DNA of 64,000 nt from the NCBI GenBank assembly GCA_943788365.1, contig CALSPZ010000001.1, positions 186,001 through 250,000 on the forward strand. The letters are read 5' to 3'. Of this stretch, positions 17,907 to 27,047 are shown piece by piece. The stretch's first letter is position 1, and each line of letters begins with the position of its first letter. This DNA comes from CAJQGY01 sp905478015 (lineage in GTDB: Bacteria; Pseudomonadota; Gammaproteobacteria; Magnimaribacterales; D2472). Both the position numbers and the translations under genes were made by a program. A model generated the notes under the pieces. The model was not told the origin of the DNA. It saw nothing but the letters and a program-made list of their open reading frames with translations, and made no database searches.

Positions 17907-18821
17907 ATGTATAAAGTTGCTGCACTATATAAGTTTCAATCGATTAGTAATCCTAAAGAAATACAATCATTAATTAGAGACTCTTTAAATAAACTTAATA
18001 TTACTGGAACAATTCTTGTTGGATCTGAAGGTCTTAATGGCACAATTTCTGGAGAACCTCAAAATATTACTAATGCTATAACTTTTTTAAAATCAATTAA
18101 TGGTTTTTCTTCATTAGATATTAAATATTCTTCGTCTAAAAAAAATCCCTTTATTAGACTTAAAGTTAAGCTAAAAAAAGAAATTGTTACTATCGGCGAT
18201 GAAAACGTTAATCCAAACAAAGTTGTTGGTGAATATGTAGATCCTAATAATTGGAACGATCTTATATCTCATGAAGATACTATAGTTATAGATACTAGAA
18301 ATAATTATGAGTATTCAATAGGAACTTTTAAGAATTCAATCAATCCAAAAACTACAAAATTTAGAGATTTTCCAGAATGGGTCGAAAGTAATGGCTTTAC
18401 AGATATTGATAAAAAATCAAAAAAAGTTGCTATGTTTTGTACCGGCGGCATTAGGTGTGAAAAAGCATCATCTTTTATGAAAGATAAAGGTTTTGAAGAT
18501 GTTTATCATTTAAAAGGCGGCATACTTAAATATCTCGAAAGCATTCCTGAGGACGAAAGCATGTGGCAAGGAGAATGTTTTGTTTTTGATGATAGAGTTT
18601 CAGTAAATCATCAGTTAATGCCTGGCTCCTATGACATGTGTCATGGATGCAGAATGCCGATAACAGATAATGACAAAGCCTCTGTTAAATATATTAAAGG
18701 TGTTGCTTGCCCACAATGCTTTGATACGACCACTGAAGAGCAAAAATCACGATACAAAAGCCGTCAAAAACAAGTAGAGCTTTCTAAATCTAGAAATGAA
18801 AGACATATTGGACCAAAGTAA
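17907..18821 (+). CDS. trhO: tRNA uridine(34) hydroxylase (rhodanese-type TrhO/YceA)
   Basis: Uses oxygen to hydroxylate U34 of tRNAs, the first step towards cmo5U. The 304-residue protein has an N-terminal acylphosphatase-like domain (ILVGSEGLNGTISG), a rhodanese domain (about residues 125-215) with the active-site loop CTGGIRCEKAS (C178 and C184), and a C-terminal cysteine cluster CHGCRMPI...CPQC. It lies directly after tRNA-Pro(TGG), a tRNA class that receives this modification. Its mRNA may be leaderless. Confidence 0.93.
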   Translation: MYKVAALYKFQSISNPKEIQSLIRDSLNKLNITGTILVGSEGLNGTISGEPQNITNAITFLKSINGFSSLDIKYSSSKKNPFIRLKVKLKKEIVTIGDENVNPNKVVGEYVDPNNWNDLISHEDTIVIDTRNNYEYSIGTFKNSINPKTTKFRDFPEWVESNGFTDIDKKSKKVAMFCTGGIRCEKASSFMKDKGFEDVYHLKGGILKYLESIPEDESMWQGECFVFDDRVSVNHQLMPGSYDMCHGCRMPITDNDKASVKYIKGVACPQCFDTTTEEQKSRYKSRQKQVELSKSRNERHIGPK

Positions 18822-18842
18822 AATCTTTTTAAGTTTTAATCG

Positions 18843-19487
18843 ATGAAGTATCCAATTTTATATTCATTTAGAAGATGTCCTTATGCCATGAGAGCTAGAA
18901 TGGCTTTATCTCTAGCAAATATAAAGTGTGATCTTAGAGAGGTTCATCTCAAAAATAAACCTCAGGAAATGTTATCTATTTCTCCAAAAGGTACAGTCCC
19001 AGTGATGATTAATGAATTAGGAGTTATCGAGGAAAGTCTTGATATCATTAATTGGGTTTTAAGTTTTAATAATATATTTATCAATAAACTTACAGAGAAT
19101 GAAATCAAACAAACAGATGAGGTAATCAAGCTTTTTGATGAGAGGTTTAAATATAACCTTGATCGATATAAATATGCGAAGAGATACGATGATAATCCAA
19201 TTTATTACAGAAAAATTTGTATTGATTATTTAAAAGAAATTGAAACTCTTATAAAAGGTAATTGGTTTTATGGGGATGATATTCAAAAGGTTGATATATG
19301 CATATTGCCTTTCATAAGACAGTTTAGAATAGCTGATATCGAATGGTTTGATAGCTTTAAAGAGATACCTAATACTAAAAAATATTTAAATAACTTTTTA
19401 ACATCCAGCCTTCTAAAAAATATTATGCAAAAATATATCCCCTGGGAAGAGGGAAGTGATTTAGTTATTTTTCCTAAAGACCAATAG
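18843..19487 (+). CDS. Glutathione S-transferase-like protein
   Basis: A 214-residue soluble protein with an N-terminal thioredoxin-fold GST domain. The start YSFRRCPYAMRARMALSLA has a Cys/Tyr pair (C13, Y15) as in glutaredoxin-2-like and related GSTs, followed by SPKGTVPVMI with the cis-proline and EESLDIINWVL that binds the glutamyl part of glutathione. The C-terminal helical domain is divergent. It follows trhO by 21 bases on the same strand and converges on the dehydrogenase with a 14-base overlap. The substrate is unknown. Confidence 0.82.
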   Translation: MKYPILYSFRRCPYAMRARMALSLANIKCDLREVHLKNKPQEMLSISPKGTVPVMINELGVIEESLDIINWVLSFNNIFINKLTENEIKQTDEVIKLFDERFKYNLDRYKYAKRYDDNPIYYRKICIDYLKEIETLIKGNWFYGDDIQKVDICILPFIRQFRIADIEWFDSFKEIPNTKKYLNNFLTSSLLKNIMQKYIPWEEGSDLVIFPKDQ

Positions 19488-20871
19488 AGTCATATGACAT
19501 TGCAATTTTCTCAATTGCAACTTTGTATGCTGCAGTCCTAAAGTCTGGATTTCTCATTTGTGAATATTCTTTTTTAACCTCTCTAAACCCGTCAATCATC
19601 ATATCGTCTAAACCAGATCTTATTAAATCTATTTCATCAATTCCATCTATAAAATTAGATTTAAATTTTGCAGGCATTTGTTTTCCAGTCATTGTTTCTA
19701 TAGCTTCAATGATTGTATTGAATTGAATATTGTTTTTCCTTTTTTCAAGTCTTCCAAATCTAATATGCCTTATATTTTTTACCCACTCAAAATAACTGAC
19801 TGCAACACCTCCAGAATTTGCAAGAATATCAGGAATGATAAAAACTTTATTTTTAGAAAGTATTTTGTGGGCATCAAAAGAGATTGGGCCATTTGCAGCC
19901 TCTATAATTAACTTTGCTTTGATATCATTGGCATTTTTTAAAGTTATAACATTTTCCCTTGCAGCAGGTATTAATACATCACACTTTCTTTTGAGTAAAA
20001 GACTTCCATCCTTAATAAAACTTGCCTTTGGATAATTTTTAAAACTACCATGTTTTGTAAAGAATTTCTTTGCATGATCTACGTTAAGTCCCTTTTCATT
20101 ATAGATTCCACCATTGTATTCAGCTATACCAACTAGCTTCATTCCATCATCTTCTGTTAGAAATTTAGAAGCGTTATAACCAACATTTCCAAAACCTTGC
20201 AGAATAAAGCTTTTTTCGTTAATGCCATTTGAGTATTTTATCGAACCAACTAAGTCTTCATGCTTAAAAAATTCTCTTAATATATATTGAACACCTCTTC
20301 CTGTAGCTTCTTCTCTTCCTATTAATCCATTTTTATTAGCAGGCTTACCAGTAACACAAGCTGCAGCATTGATATCTGTCGGTGACATCTTGCGATACTC
20401 ATCTGCTATCCATGCCATTTCTCTAGATGATGTACCTATATCAGGAGCCGGAACATTCTGAGATGGACTTATAAGGTCTCTTTTTATTAATTCTTGTGAA
20501 AATCTTCTTGTAATTTTTTCTATTTCTTTTTCAGTCCAATCTTTTGGGTTGATTTTAAGGCCGCCCTTAGACCCACCAAAAGGAACATTAATAATTGCAT
20601 TTTTATATGACATTAAGGCTGCCAAAGCTTCTACTTCTTCAACATGTGTAGAGATATCAAATCTAATTCCGCCCTTAGTTGGTTCCATATGCTCAGAGTG
20701 AACAGATCTCCATCCTTCAAATGTATATATGTCATTTCGTAGCCGAACACCAAAACGTACAGTGTATGAAGAATTACAAGTGATGATTTTATTTGCTAAA
20801 CCTGGCGATATAGAAGTAAGTTTTAATGCCTTATTTACAAACCTGTTTGTGTCAGTTAAAAAATTATTCAT
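19474..20871 (-). CDS. Glutamate dehydrogenase (Glu/Leu/Phe/Val dehydrogenase family)
   Basis: Reversible oxidative deamination of glutamate to 2-oxoglutarate and ammonia. The 465-residue protein has GGIRFDISTHVEEVEALAAL, the catalytic-lysine loop NVPFGGSKGGLKINPKDW, NVPAPDIGTSSREMAW and the Rossmann motif ILQGFGNVGYNASKFL. Family membership is certain; glutamate rather than leucine or valine as substrate is inferred from length and from the match to hexameric catabolic GDHs. It stands alone on the minus strand, divergent from tRNA-His. Confidence 0.9.
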   Translation of the reverse strand: MNNFLTDTNRFVNKALKLTSISPGLANKIITCNSSYTVRFGVRLRNDIYTFEGWRSVHSEHMEPTKGGIRFDISTHVEEVEALAALMSYKNAIINVPFGGSKGGLKINPKDWTEKEIEKITRRFSQELIKRDLISPSQNVPAPDIGTSSREMAWIADEYRKMSPTDINAAACVTGKPANKNGLIGREEATGRGVQYILREFFKHEDLVGSIKYSNGINEKSFILQGFGNVGYNASKFLTEDDGMKLVGIAEYNGGIYNEKGLNVDHAKKFFTKHGSFKNYPKASFIKDGSLLLKRKCDVLIPAARENVITLKNANDIKAKLIIEAANGPISFDAHKILSKNKVFIIPDILANSGGVAVSYFEWVKNIRHIRFGRLEKRKNNIQFNTIIEAIETMTGKQMPAKFKSNFIDGIDEIDLIRSGLDDMMIDGFREVKKEYSQMRNPDFRTAAYKVAIEKIAMSYDSIGL

Positions 20872-20910
20872 AAAAATCCCCTAATTAGAAAAATTATAGT
20901 TTTTTTAATC

Positions 20911-20916
20911 TATAAT
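20911..20916 (+). promoter_or_regulatory. -10 box of tRNA-His
   Basis: A perfect TATAAT lies 12 bases before the tRNA 5' end. No good -35 hexamer was found at the usual distance. Confidence 0.45.
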
Positions 20917-20928
20917 GTCTCGTTTCTT

Positions 20929-21006
20929 GGCGGGCGTAGCTCAGTTGGTTAGAGCGCTGGATTGTGGCTCCGGAGGCCGTGGGTTCGAACCCCATCGCTC
21001 GCCCCA
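20929..21006 (+). tRNA. tRNA-His (anticodon GTG)
   Basis: Acceptor GCGGGCG pairs CGCTCGC with one G-T pair, and the histidine-specific extra G(-1) at 20929 faces C73 at 21003. The anticodon loop is TTGTGGC (anticodon GTG). CCA is encoded at 21004-21006. It lies 19 bases before tig. Confidence 0.96.
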
Positions 21007-21025
21007 TTTTATATAGGTAGATAAT

Positions 21026-22321
21026 ATGTCCAGTAAATTAAAAAAATTAAAGGATCTTGAAAGAATTCTTACAGTCTCTATACCTCTAGAGGATTACACA
21101 GAAAAGTTTCAGTCTAAGATAAATAATATTAAAGGTAGTGCAAAGCTTGATGGTTTTAGAAAAGGAAAAGTGCCTAATGATGTCCTAGAAAAGAGGTATG
21201 GTGCTTCTATTCATGCTGACGTTGTTAATGACTTAATACAATCATCTTATCCAGAGGCTCTTTCAGAAAATAATTTAAGACCTGCATCACCACCCTCGAT
21301 AACATTAGACTCAGAAGATGCATCAAAACCCATCGTCTATTCAGCTACATTTGAAGTTTTCCCAGACATTAAACCTAAAGTTTCTAGCTGGTCTAAATAC
21401 GAAAAATTCTCTATTACAGTCTCAGATAAAGATGTTGATTTAGCCATTGAAGATATCTGCAAGAGATATGGTGATTGGAAGGATGTATCAAGAAAATCAA
21501 TTAAAGATGATCAAGTTATTTTAGATTTTAAAGGTTCAATTGATGGAGAGGAATTCGAAGGAAACTCAGCACAGGATTTTAAATTAGTTTTGGGCTCCAA
21601 CTCTATGATACCTGGATTTGAAGATGAGATTATTGGCAAGAAGCCATCAGAATTTTCAATTAAAGCAAATTTTCCAGATGATTATTTTAAAAAAGACTTG
21701 GCTGGAAATGAGGCAACATTTGAGATTAACCTAAAAACAGTTCAGGAACTTACTCCAGCAAATATAGACAATGATTTATTTACTAAATTAGAAATGGATT
21801 TAAAAGATGAATCTAAATTTAAAGAAGAGATTCTATTAAGAATGGAAAAAGAGGTTCTATCTCAGGAAAAAGACCTTACAAAAGAGTCAATATATGAAAC
21901 CTTGTTAAAAATAAATACCTTTAATGCTCCCAAAGTAACTATAAAAGAGCAAGCTGAATTAATGCGAAAAGACTCTTTAATGAGAATTGGCCAACAAGAA
22001 AATGATGCAGCTGATGATTTATTCCCACTTGATGCTTTTATGGAGAATGCTGAAAAAAGAGTGAAGCTAGACCTTCTTTTTGCAGAACTTATCAAGCATT
22101 ATGCAATTGCTGTAACTCAAGAAGATATTGATAATTTTATAGAAAAAGAATCAAAAAAATATAAAGATGCTGATCAGTTTAAGCAGTGGATTGAAAATCA
22201 ACCTCAACAAGTTGAGCAGTTTAGAATGATTGTTCTTGAAGAAAAATTAGTGGAAAATTTACAAAATGACCTTAAATCTAAAGATAAAGTGATAGAATTT
22301 TCTGAACTAGCTAAAAAATAA
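21026..22321 (+). CDS. tig: Trigger factor
   Basis: A ribosome-bound peptidyl-prolyl isomerase and chaperone for nascent chains, 431 residues. The N-terminal domain contains the ribosome-docking signature GFRKGKVP (E. coli GFRKGKVP). A central FKBP-type domain follows (about residues 150-250, DFKGSIDGEEFEGNSAQDF), then a long helical C-terminal domain. It is the first gene of the tig-clpP-clpX-lon series, the conserved proteostasis order of Gammaproteobacteria. Only 3 bases separate it from clpP. Confidence 0.97.
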   Translation: MSSKLKKLKDLERILTVSIPLEDYTEKFQSKINNIKGSAKLDGFRKGKVPNDVLEKRYGASIHADVVNDLIQSSYPEALSENNLRPASPPSITLDSEDASKPIVYSATFEVFPDIKPKVSSWSKYEKFSITVSDKDVDLAIEDICKRYGDWKDVSRKSIKDDQVILDFKGSIDGEEFEGNSAQDFKLVLGSNSMIPGFEDEIIGKKPSEFSIKANFPDDYFKKDLAGNEATFEINLKTVQELTPANIDNDLFTKLEMDLKDESKFKEEILLRMEKEVLSQEKDLTKESIYETLLKINTFNAPKVTIKEQAELMRKDSLMRIGQQENDAADDLFPLDAFMENAEKRVKLDLLFAELIKHYAIAVTQEDIDNFIEKESKKYKDADQFKQWIENQPQQVEQFRMIVLEEKLVENLQNDLKSKDKVIEFSELAKK

Positions 22322-22324
22322 ATT

Positions 22325-22939
22325 ATGAACGAAATTAAATCAGCACTAATACCTATGGTGGTTGAGCAAACCCCCAGAGGAGAAAGATCATTTGATATAT
22401 ACTCTAGACTTTTAAAAGAAAGAGTTATTTTCCTTTCAGGACCAATTGATGACAATATATCCAACCTTGTTGTTGCCCAGCTTTTATTTTTAGAATCTGA
22501 AAATCCTGAAAAAGATATTTCAATATATATCAACTCACCTGGAGGTAGTATTTCTGCAGGCTTAGCTATCTATGACACAATGCAATTTATATCATCTTCA
22601 GTCTCTACTTTGTGTATCGGTCAGGCAGCAAGCATGGGAGCATTATTATTAGCAGGTGGTGATAAGGGTAAAAGATTTGTACTCCCAAACTCAAGAGTTA
22701 TGATTCATCAACCTCTCGGTGGATTTCAAGGCCAAGCATCTGATTTTGAGATCCATGCTAAAGAGATATTGCATATGAAGAAAATAGTTAATGAAATTCT
22801 TTCAAAACACACTGGGCACTCAGTTAAAAAAATTGAAAAAGATACAGATAGAGATAATTTCTTAGATGCTGACGCAGCAATCAAATATGGTATTGTTGAT
22901 AAAGTTTTAAATGAAAGGGATCAAATAAATGGCAAATGA
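22325..22939 (+). CDS. clpP: ATP-dependent Clp protease proteolytic subunit
   Basis: The serine peptidase that forms the tetradecameric degradation chamber with ClpX. The 204-residue protein has the nucleophile S103 in GQAASMGALLL, the base H128 in SRVMIHQPLGG and the IEKDTDRDNFLDA segment with the acid. It lies 3 bases after tig and overlaps clpX by 11 bases, which couples synthesis of the peptidase to its unfoldase. Confidence 0.98.
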   Translation: MNEIKSALIPMVVEQTPRGERSFDIYSRLLKERVIFLSGPIDDNISNLVVAQLLFLESENPEKDISIYINSPGGSISAGLAIYDTMQFISSSVSTLCIGQAASMGALLLAGGDKGKRFVLPNSRVMIHQPLGGFQGQASDFEIHAKEILHMKKIVNEILSKHTGHSVKKIEKDTDRDNFLDADAAIKYGIVDKVLNERDQINGK

Positions 22940-24179
22940 TGCTACCGATAAACTTAATTGTTCTTTTTGTGGAAAGGTACAGGATGATGTTAAGAAATTA
23001 ATTGCAGGGCCAAGTGTCTATATTTGTAATGAATGTGTAGATCTTTGCAATGACATAATTGAAGAAGAGATCAAAGGCGATGAAGATGTAACGTTAGAAG
23101 AATTGCCTTCTCCTCGAGAAATCTTCAATCAACTTGATGAGTATGTCATTGGTCAAGATAAAGCAAAAAAAGTACTATCTGTTGCTGTATACAACCACTA
23201 TAAAAGACTTAAAAAGAATACTAAAAATTCTGTAGAGCTTCAAAAAAGCAATGTTCTTTTATTAGGACCCACAGGAAGTGGCAAAACACTTCTAGCTCAA
23301 ACTCTTGCAAAAATCCTTAATGTCCCTTTCACGATTGCAGATGCAACAACGCTTACTGAAGCGGGGTATGTTGGGGAAGATGTTGAAAACATTATACAAA
23401 AGCTTTTACAAAAGTCTGACTATGATCCAGAAAGAGCTCAGCTCGGAATAGTCTATATTGATGAAATCGATAAAATTGCAAGAAAATCTGATAATCCTTC
23501 AATAACTAGAGATGTATCTGGTGAGGGAGTACAGCAAGCACTTTTAAAATTAATTGAAGGAACTGTTGCCTCAATCCCACCTCAGGGAGGAAGAAAGCAT
23601 CCACAGCAAGAATTCATTCAGATTGATACATCTAATATATTGTTTATATGCGGCGGAGCATTCTCTGGTCTTGACAAGGTAATATCTCAAAGAAATAACA
23701 ATTTAGGCATTGGTTTTGGAGCAGAGGTTAGCAATAAGACTAACGTTTTACCAATTAACAATAATGTTGATGACTTGGAACCAGAGGACTTAGTAAAATT
23801 TGGTCTAATTCCAGAGTTTGTGGGCAGACTTCCAGTGATATCTAATCTTCATGAGCTAGATGAAAACGCGCTTGTTAGAATTCTGAAAGAACCCAAAAAT
23901 GCATTAGTAAACCAATACAAACATCTTTTTGATATCGATAATGTTGAACTTAATTTTAGAGATGAAGCCTTGGTTGAAATAGCCAAAAAAGCCATTAAAC
24001 GTAAAACTGGAGCTAGAGGTTTAAGGTCAATAATGGAAGAGCTTTTAATGGAAACAATGTTTGATCTCCCAAATAATAATCTTGAAAAAGTTATTATTGA
24101 TGAGAACACGGTCATTTCTAATTCTGACCCAATAAAACTTTTAAAATCAAAAAAGAAAAAATCTTCATCAGCCAATTGA
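22929..24179 (+). CDS. clpX: ATP-dependent Clp protease ATP-binding subunit ClpX
   Basis: A hexameric AAA+ unfoldase that feeds ClpP, 416 residues. The N-terminal C4 zinc domain is complete (CSFCGK...CNECVDLC). The AAA+ core has Walker A GPTGSGKTLLAQTLA, Walker B IVYIDEIDKIA, the pore motif TEAGYVGEDVENI and the sensor region KRKTGARGLRSIMEE. The C terminus is a short Lys/Ser tail. A perfect hairpin fills the 30-base gap to lon. Confidence 0.98.
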   Translation: MANDATDKLNCSFCGKVQDDVKKLIAGPSVYICNECVDLCNDIIEEEIKGDEDVTLEELPSPREIFNQLDEYVIGQDKAKKVLSVAVYNHYKRLKKNTKNSVELQKSNVLLLGPTGSGKTLLAQTLAKILNVPFTIADATTLTEAGYVGEDVENIIQKLLQKSDYDPERAQLGIVYIDEIDKIARKSDNPSITRDVSGEGVQQALLKLIEGTVASIPPQGGRKHPQQEFIQIDTSNILFICGGAFSGLDKVISQRNNNLGIGFGAEVSNKTNVLPINNNVDDLEPEDLVKFGLIPEFVGRLPVISNLHELDENALVRILKEPKNALVNQYKHLFDIDNVELNFRDEALVEIAKKAIKRKTGARGLRSIMEELLMETMFDLPNNNLEKVIIDENTVISNSDPIKLLKSKKKKSSSAN

Positions 24180-24182
24180 TAA

Positions 24183-24211
24183 ATAAGTAATAGTCCCTAT
24201 CTATTACTTAT
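24183..24211 (+). promoter_or_regulatory. Perfect 11-bp hairpin ending on the lon start codon
   Basis: Bases 24183-24193 (ATAAGTAATAG) pair without mismatch with 24201-24211 (CTATTACTTAT) around a 7-base loop. The A and U of the lon AUG (24210-24212) form the base of the stem. No purine-rich ribosome site is visible, and no T-tract follows, so it is not a normal terminator. A translational control element is inferred. Confidence 0.55.
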
Positions 24212-26618
24212 GACAGATATAAAAAAAGACTTACCGATAATTCCACTAAGAGATGTAGTTATCTTTCCAGGAATTGTAACTACTTTATTTGTAGGACGTA
24301 AAAAATCTATAGAAGCTTTAAATGTAGCCATGGCTTCCAACAAGAAACTTGTGCTTGTCAGTCAAATAGATCAATCAATTGAAGACCCAGGATTTGATGA
24401 TATATATAAAAATGCAACTATAAGCAATCTACTTCAGCTCATTAAATTACCTGACGGAACTATGAAAGTTCTTGTTGAGGGTCATAAAAGGTGCTTAATT
24501 GAAAAACTTTCTGAAAAAGAAAATCATCTTTCTGTAACAGTAAAAGAGCTCGATGACGGCCATCTTCAAGAGGCAGACGCATCCAACCTTGTAAGATTTA
24601 TTAAAGCAAAGTTTGAAGATTATATTAATGTAACCAAAAGAATACCTCCTGAAATTGTTTCAACTGTTGATTCTCTCGATGATTTATCAAAATTAATTGA
24701 TACCATCACTGGCCATTTACCAATTGAAACCAAGAAAAAGCAGCATATTCTTGAAACAGCTGATCTTAAAAATAGAGCTGAAAAAATTCTTACATTCATA
24801 GAATCACAACTTGATGTTGTAGATGTAGAAAAAAAGATACGTGAAAGAGTTAAAAAGCAAATGGAGAAATCTCAAAGAGAGTACTACCTAAATGAACAAA
24901 TAAAAGCAGCTCAAAAAGAACTCGGTGAAATAGGAGATGAGGGCGATGAACTTGAAGAGCTAGAAAATAAAATTACCTCTGTAGGGATGCCTAAGGAAGC
25001 TTTAAAGAAAGCTAAGAGTGAATTGTCTAAGTTTAAACATATGGCTCCTTCATCAGCAGAAGCCTCTGTAGTAAGGTCATACTTGGACTGCTTGGTTGAA
25101 GTGCCATGGAAGAAAAAATCAACTATAAAAAATGATATCGAGAAGTCACTCTCTATACTTGAAGAAGATCATTATGGGCTTGATGAGGTTAAGGAAAGAA
25201 TTATTGAGTATTTAGCAGTTCAAAAAAGGGTGAAAACAATGAAAGCACCTGTTCTTTGTCTGGTAGGCCCTCCAGGCGTTGGTAAAACCTCTCTTGGTGA
25301 ATCAATTGCTAGAGCAACAGGTCGTGAGTATGTTCGTATGTCACTTGGTGGAGTTAGAGATGAGTCAGAGATTAGAGGGCATAGAAGAACTTATATAGGC
25401 TCTATGCCTGGAAAAATTATTCAAAAACTTTCAAAAGTTGGAGTAAAAAATCCATTATTTTTATTAGATGAAATTGACAAAATTGGTATGGATCATAGAG
25501 GTGACCCAGCATCTGCTTTGCTTGAAGTTTTAGATCCAGAGCAAAATACATCATTTAGCGACCATTACTTAGAAGTAGACTATGATCTGTCAGAAGTAAT
25601 GTTTGTTTGCACTGCAAATAGTTTAAACATTCCAACCCCGTTACTAGATAGAATGGAAATAATAAGAATCCCAGGTTACATCGAAGATGAGAAGGTTAAT
25701 ATTGCTGAAAAATACCTTCTTCCTAAGCAGATCGGAAGAAATGGTTTAAGAGATGAGGAGCTTAATTTTAAAAAAGAAGTTTTACTTTCTTTGATTAGAT
25801 ATTACACAAGAGAAGCAGGTGTTAGGGGTTTAGAGAGACAAATTGCAAAAATTTTAAGAAAGGTAGTAAAAGATAGATTGATTAGCAAGAAAGAAAATTC
25901 TAAACCTACATTGATTTCAAATACTAAACTAGAGAAATATTCAGGGGTTAAGAAATTTAAATTCGGTATTGCAGAAAAAGATAATTCTGTGGGCCAGGTA
26001 ACCGGTCTTGCATGGACGGAAGTTGGAGGCGAGCTTCTAACTATTGAATCTTCTTATGTAGACGGAAAAGGCAGAATTATTAAGACTGGTTCGTTAGGTG
26101 ATGTCATGCAGGAATCTATTCAGGCGGCCCTTACGGTTGTTAGATCTAGAGCAGAGTCATTAGGAATTAAATCTGATTTCTATGAAAATTTTGATATACA
26201 TATCCACGTTCCTGAAGGAGCTACTCCCAAGGATGGCCCTAGCGCAGGTGGAGCAATGGCTATAGCGTTAATCTCTGTGCTAACAGGAATTCCCGTTAGA
26301 GCTGATACCGCAATGACAGGTGAAATTACGCTTAGAGGCCAAATACTTAAAATTGGTGGTTTAAAGGAAAAGCTTCTTGCTGCAAAAAGAGGCGGTATAG
26401 CAAATGTAATTATCCCTAAAGATAACGAGGCAGATCTTCAAGATATTCCAGAGCAAATAAAAGATTCATTAAATATTATTCCTGTTGAATGGATTGATGA
26501 AATTGTCTCTATGGCACTAGAAAGTGAACCAGTTCCAATCAAGAAAAATACTAAATCTAAAAAATCTAAAGCCTCTAATAAGCAAAGCAATAAAAATCAA
26601 GATAAACAAACTCACTAA
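24210..26618 (+). CDS. lon: ATP-dependent protease Lon
   Basis: A single-chain AAA+ protease that removes misfolded and regulatory proteins, 802 residues. The N-terminal LON domain starts IIPLRDVVIFPGIV, as in other Lon proteins, which fixes the start. The ATPase has Walker A GPPGVGKTSLGESIA and Walker B LFLLDEIDKIG. The protease domain has the catalytic dyad S678 (KDGPSAGGAM) and K721 (GGLKEKLLAAKRGG). The C-terminal tail is rich in Lys/Ser/Asn. It is preceded by a start-codon hairpin and followed by hup. Confidence 0.98.
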   Translation: MTDIKKDLPIIPLRDVVIFPGIVTTLFVGRKKSIEALNVAMASNKKLVLVSQIDQSIEDPGFDDIYKNATISNLLQLIKLPDGTMKVLVEGHKRCLIEKLSEKENHLSVTVKELDDGHLQEADASNLVRFIKAKFEDYINVTKRIPPEIVSTVDSLDDLSKLIDTITGHLPIETKKKQHILETADLKNRAEKILTFIESQLDVVDVEKKIRERVKKQMEKSQREYYLNEQIKAAQKELGEIGDEGDELEELENKITSVGMPKEALKKAKSELSKFKHMAPSSAEASVVRSYLDCLVEVPWKKKSTIKNDIEKSLSILEEDHYGLDEVKERIIEYLAVQKRVKTMKAPVLCLVGPPGVGKTSLGESIARATGREYVRMSLGGVRDESEIRGHRRTYIGSMPGKIIQKLSKVGVKNPLFLLDEIDKIGMDHRGDPASALLEVLDPEQNTSFSDHYLEVDYDLSEVMFVCTANSLNIPTPLLDRMEIIRIPGYIEDEKVNIAEKYLLPKQIGRNGLRDEELNFKKEVLLSLIRYYTREAGVRGLERQIAKILRKVVKDRLISKKENSKPTLISNTKLEKYSGVKKFKFGIAEKDNSVGQVTGLAWTEVGGELLTIESSYVDGKGRIIKTGSLGDVMQESIQAALTVVRSRAESLGIKSDFYENFDIHIHVPEGATPKDGPSAGGAMAIALISVLTGIPVRADTAMTGEITLRGQILKIGGLKEKLLAAKRGGIANVIIPKDNEADLQDIPEQIKDSLNIIPVEWIDEIVSMALESEPVPIKKNTKSKKSKASNKQSNKNQDKQTH

Positions 26619-26659
26619 AAAGCCTTTAATTGCTTGACTTTTAAGCGTAAAAGGCTTTT
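26618..26659 (+). terminator. Inverted repeat between lon and hup, possible weak terminator
   Basis: A 10-bp stem (AAAAGCCTTT, 26618-26627, with AAAGGCTTTT, 26650-26659) encloses a 22-base loop. Only four T follow and the loop is long, so it would be a weak or attenuating terminator that lets hup have its own expression level. Confidence 0.35.
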
Positions 26660-26705
26660 CATAGAAGGGTATTTATCAAAACAATTTACATGAGGAGTGT
26701 TTAGT

Positions 26706-26984
26706 ATGAATAAATCAGACTTAGTAGATGCAGTTGCATCAGGGGCGGATCTTTCAAAAGCTTCAGCTGGTAGAGCAGTTGATTCAGTATTAGGTGGCAT
26801 CGGTGATGCTTTAGGTAACGGTGATTCAGTATCACTTGTTGGTTTTGGTACTTTTTCAGTAAGACATAGAGCTGCTAGAGAAGGAAGGAATCCTCAAACT
26901 GGTGAGTCAATGCATATCGCTGCTTCTAAAGTACCTGGATTTAAGGCTGGTAAAGGCCTTAAAGATAAGGTTAAGAACGGATAA
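26706..26984 (+). CDS. hup: DNA-binding protein HU
   Basis: A small nucleoid-associated protein of 92 residues that bends DNA. It starts MNKSDLVDAVA and has the beta-arm region VSLVGFGTFSVRHRAAREGRNPQTGE with the conserved Arg-Asn-Pro tip. I chose the ATG at 26706 because GAGGAG (26692-26697) is a well-placed ribosome site; a GTG at 26697 would overlap that site. Its place after lon matches hupB of E. coli. A strong terminator follows. Confidence 0.96.
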   Translation: MNKSDLVDAVASGADLSKASAGRAVDSVLGGIGDALGNGDSVSLVGFGTFSVRHRAAREGRNPQTGESMHIAASKVPGFKAGKGLKDKVKNG

Positions 26985-27000
26985 ACTTACTAATCTTTTA

Positions 27001-27028
27001 AAAAAGGGTGCATCCGCACCCTTTTTTT
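27001..27028 (+). terminator. Rho-independent terminator of hup
   Basis: AAGGGTGC (27004-27011) pairs GCACCCTT (27016-27023) around ATCC, with a run of seven T. It separates hup from ppiD. Confidence 0.9.
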
Positions 27029-27047
27029 ATTTTATAATTACAACATT

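Noticed and set aside
26618..26659. The lon-hup inverted repeat as a strong terminator
   Set aside because: The loop is 22 bases and the T-run only four; kept as a low-confidence terminator only.
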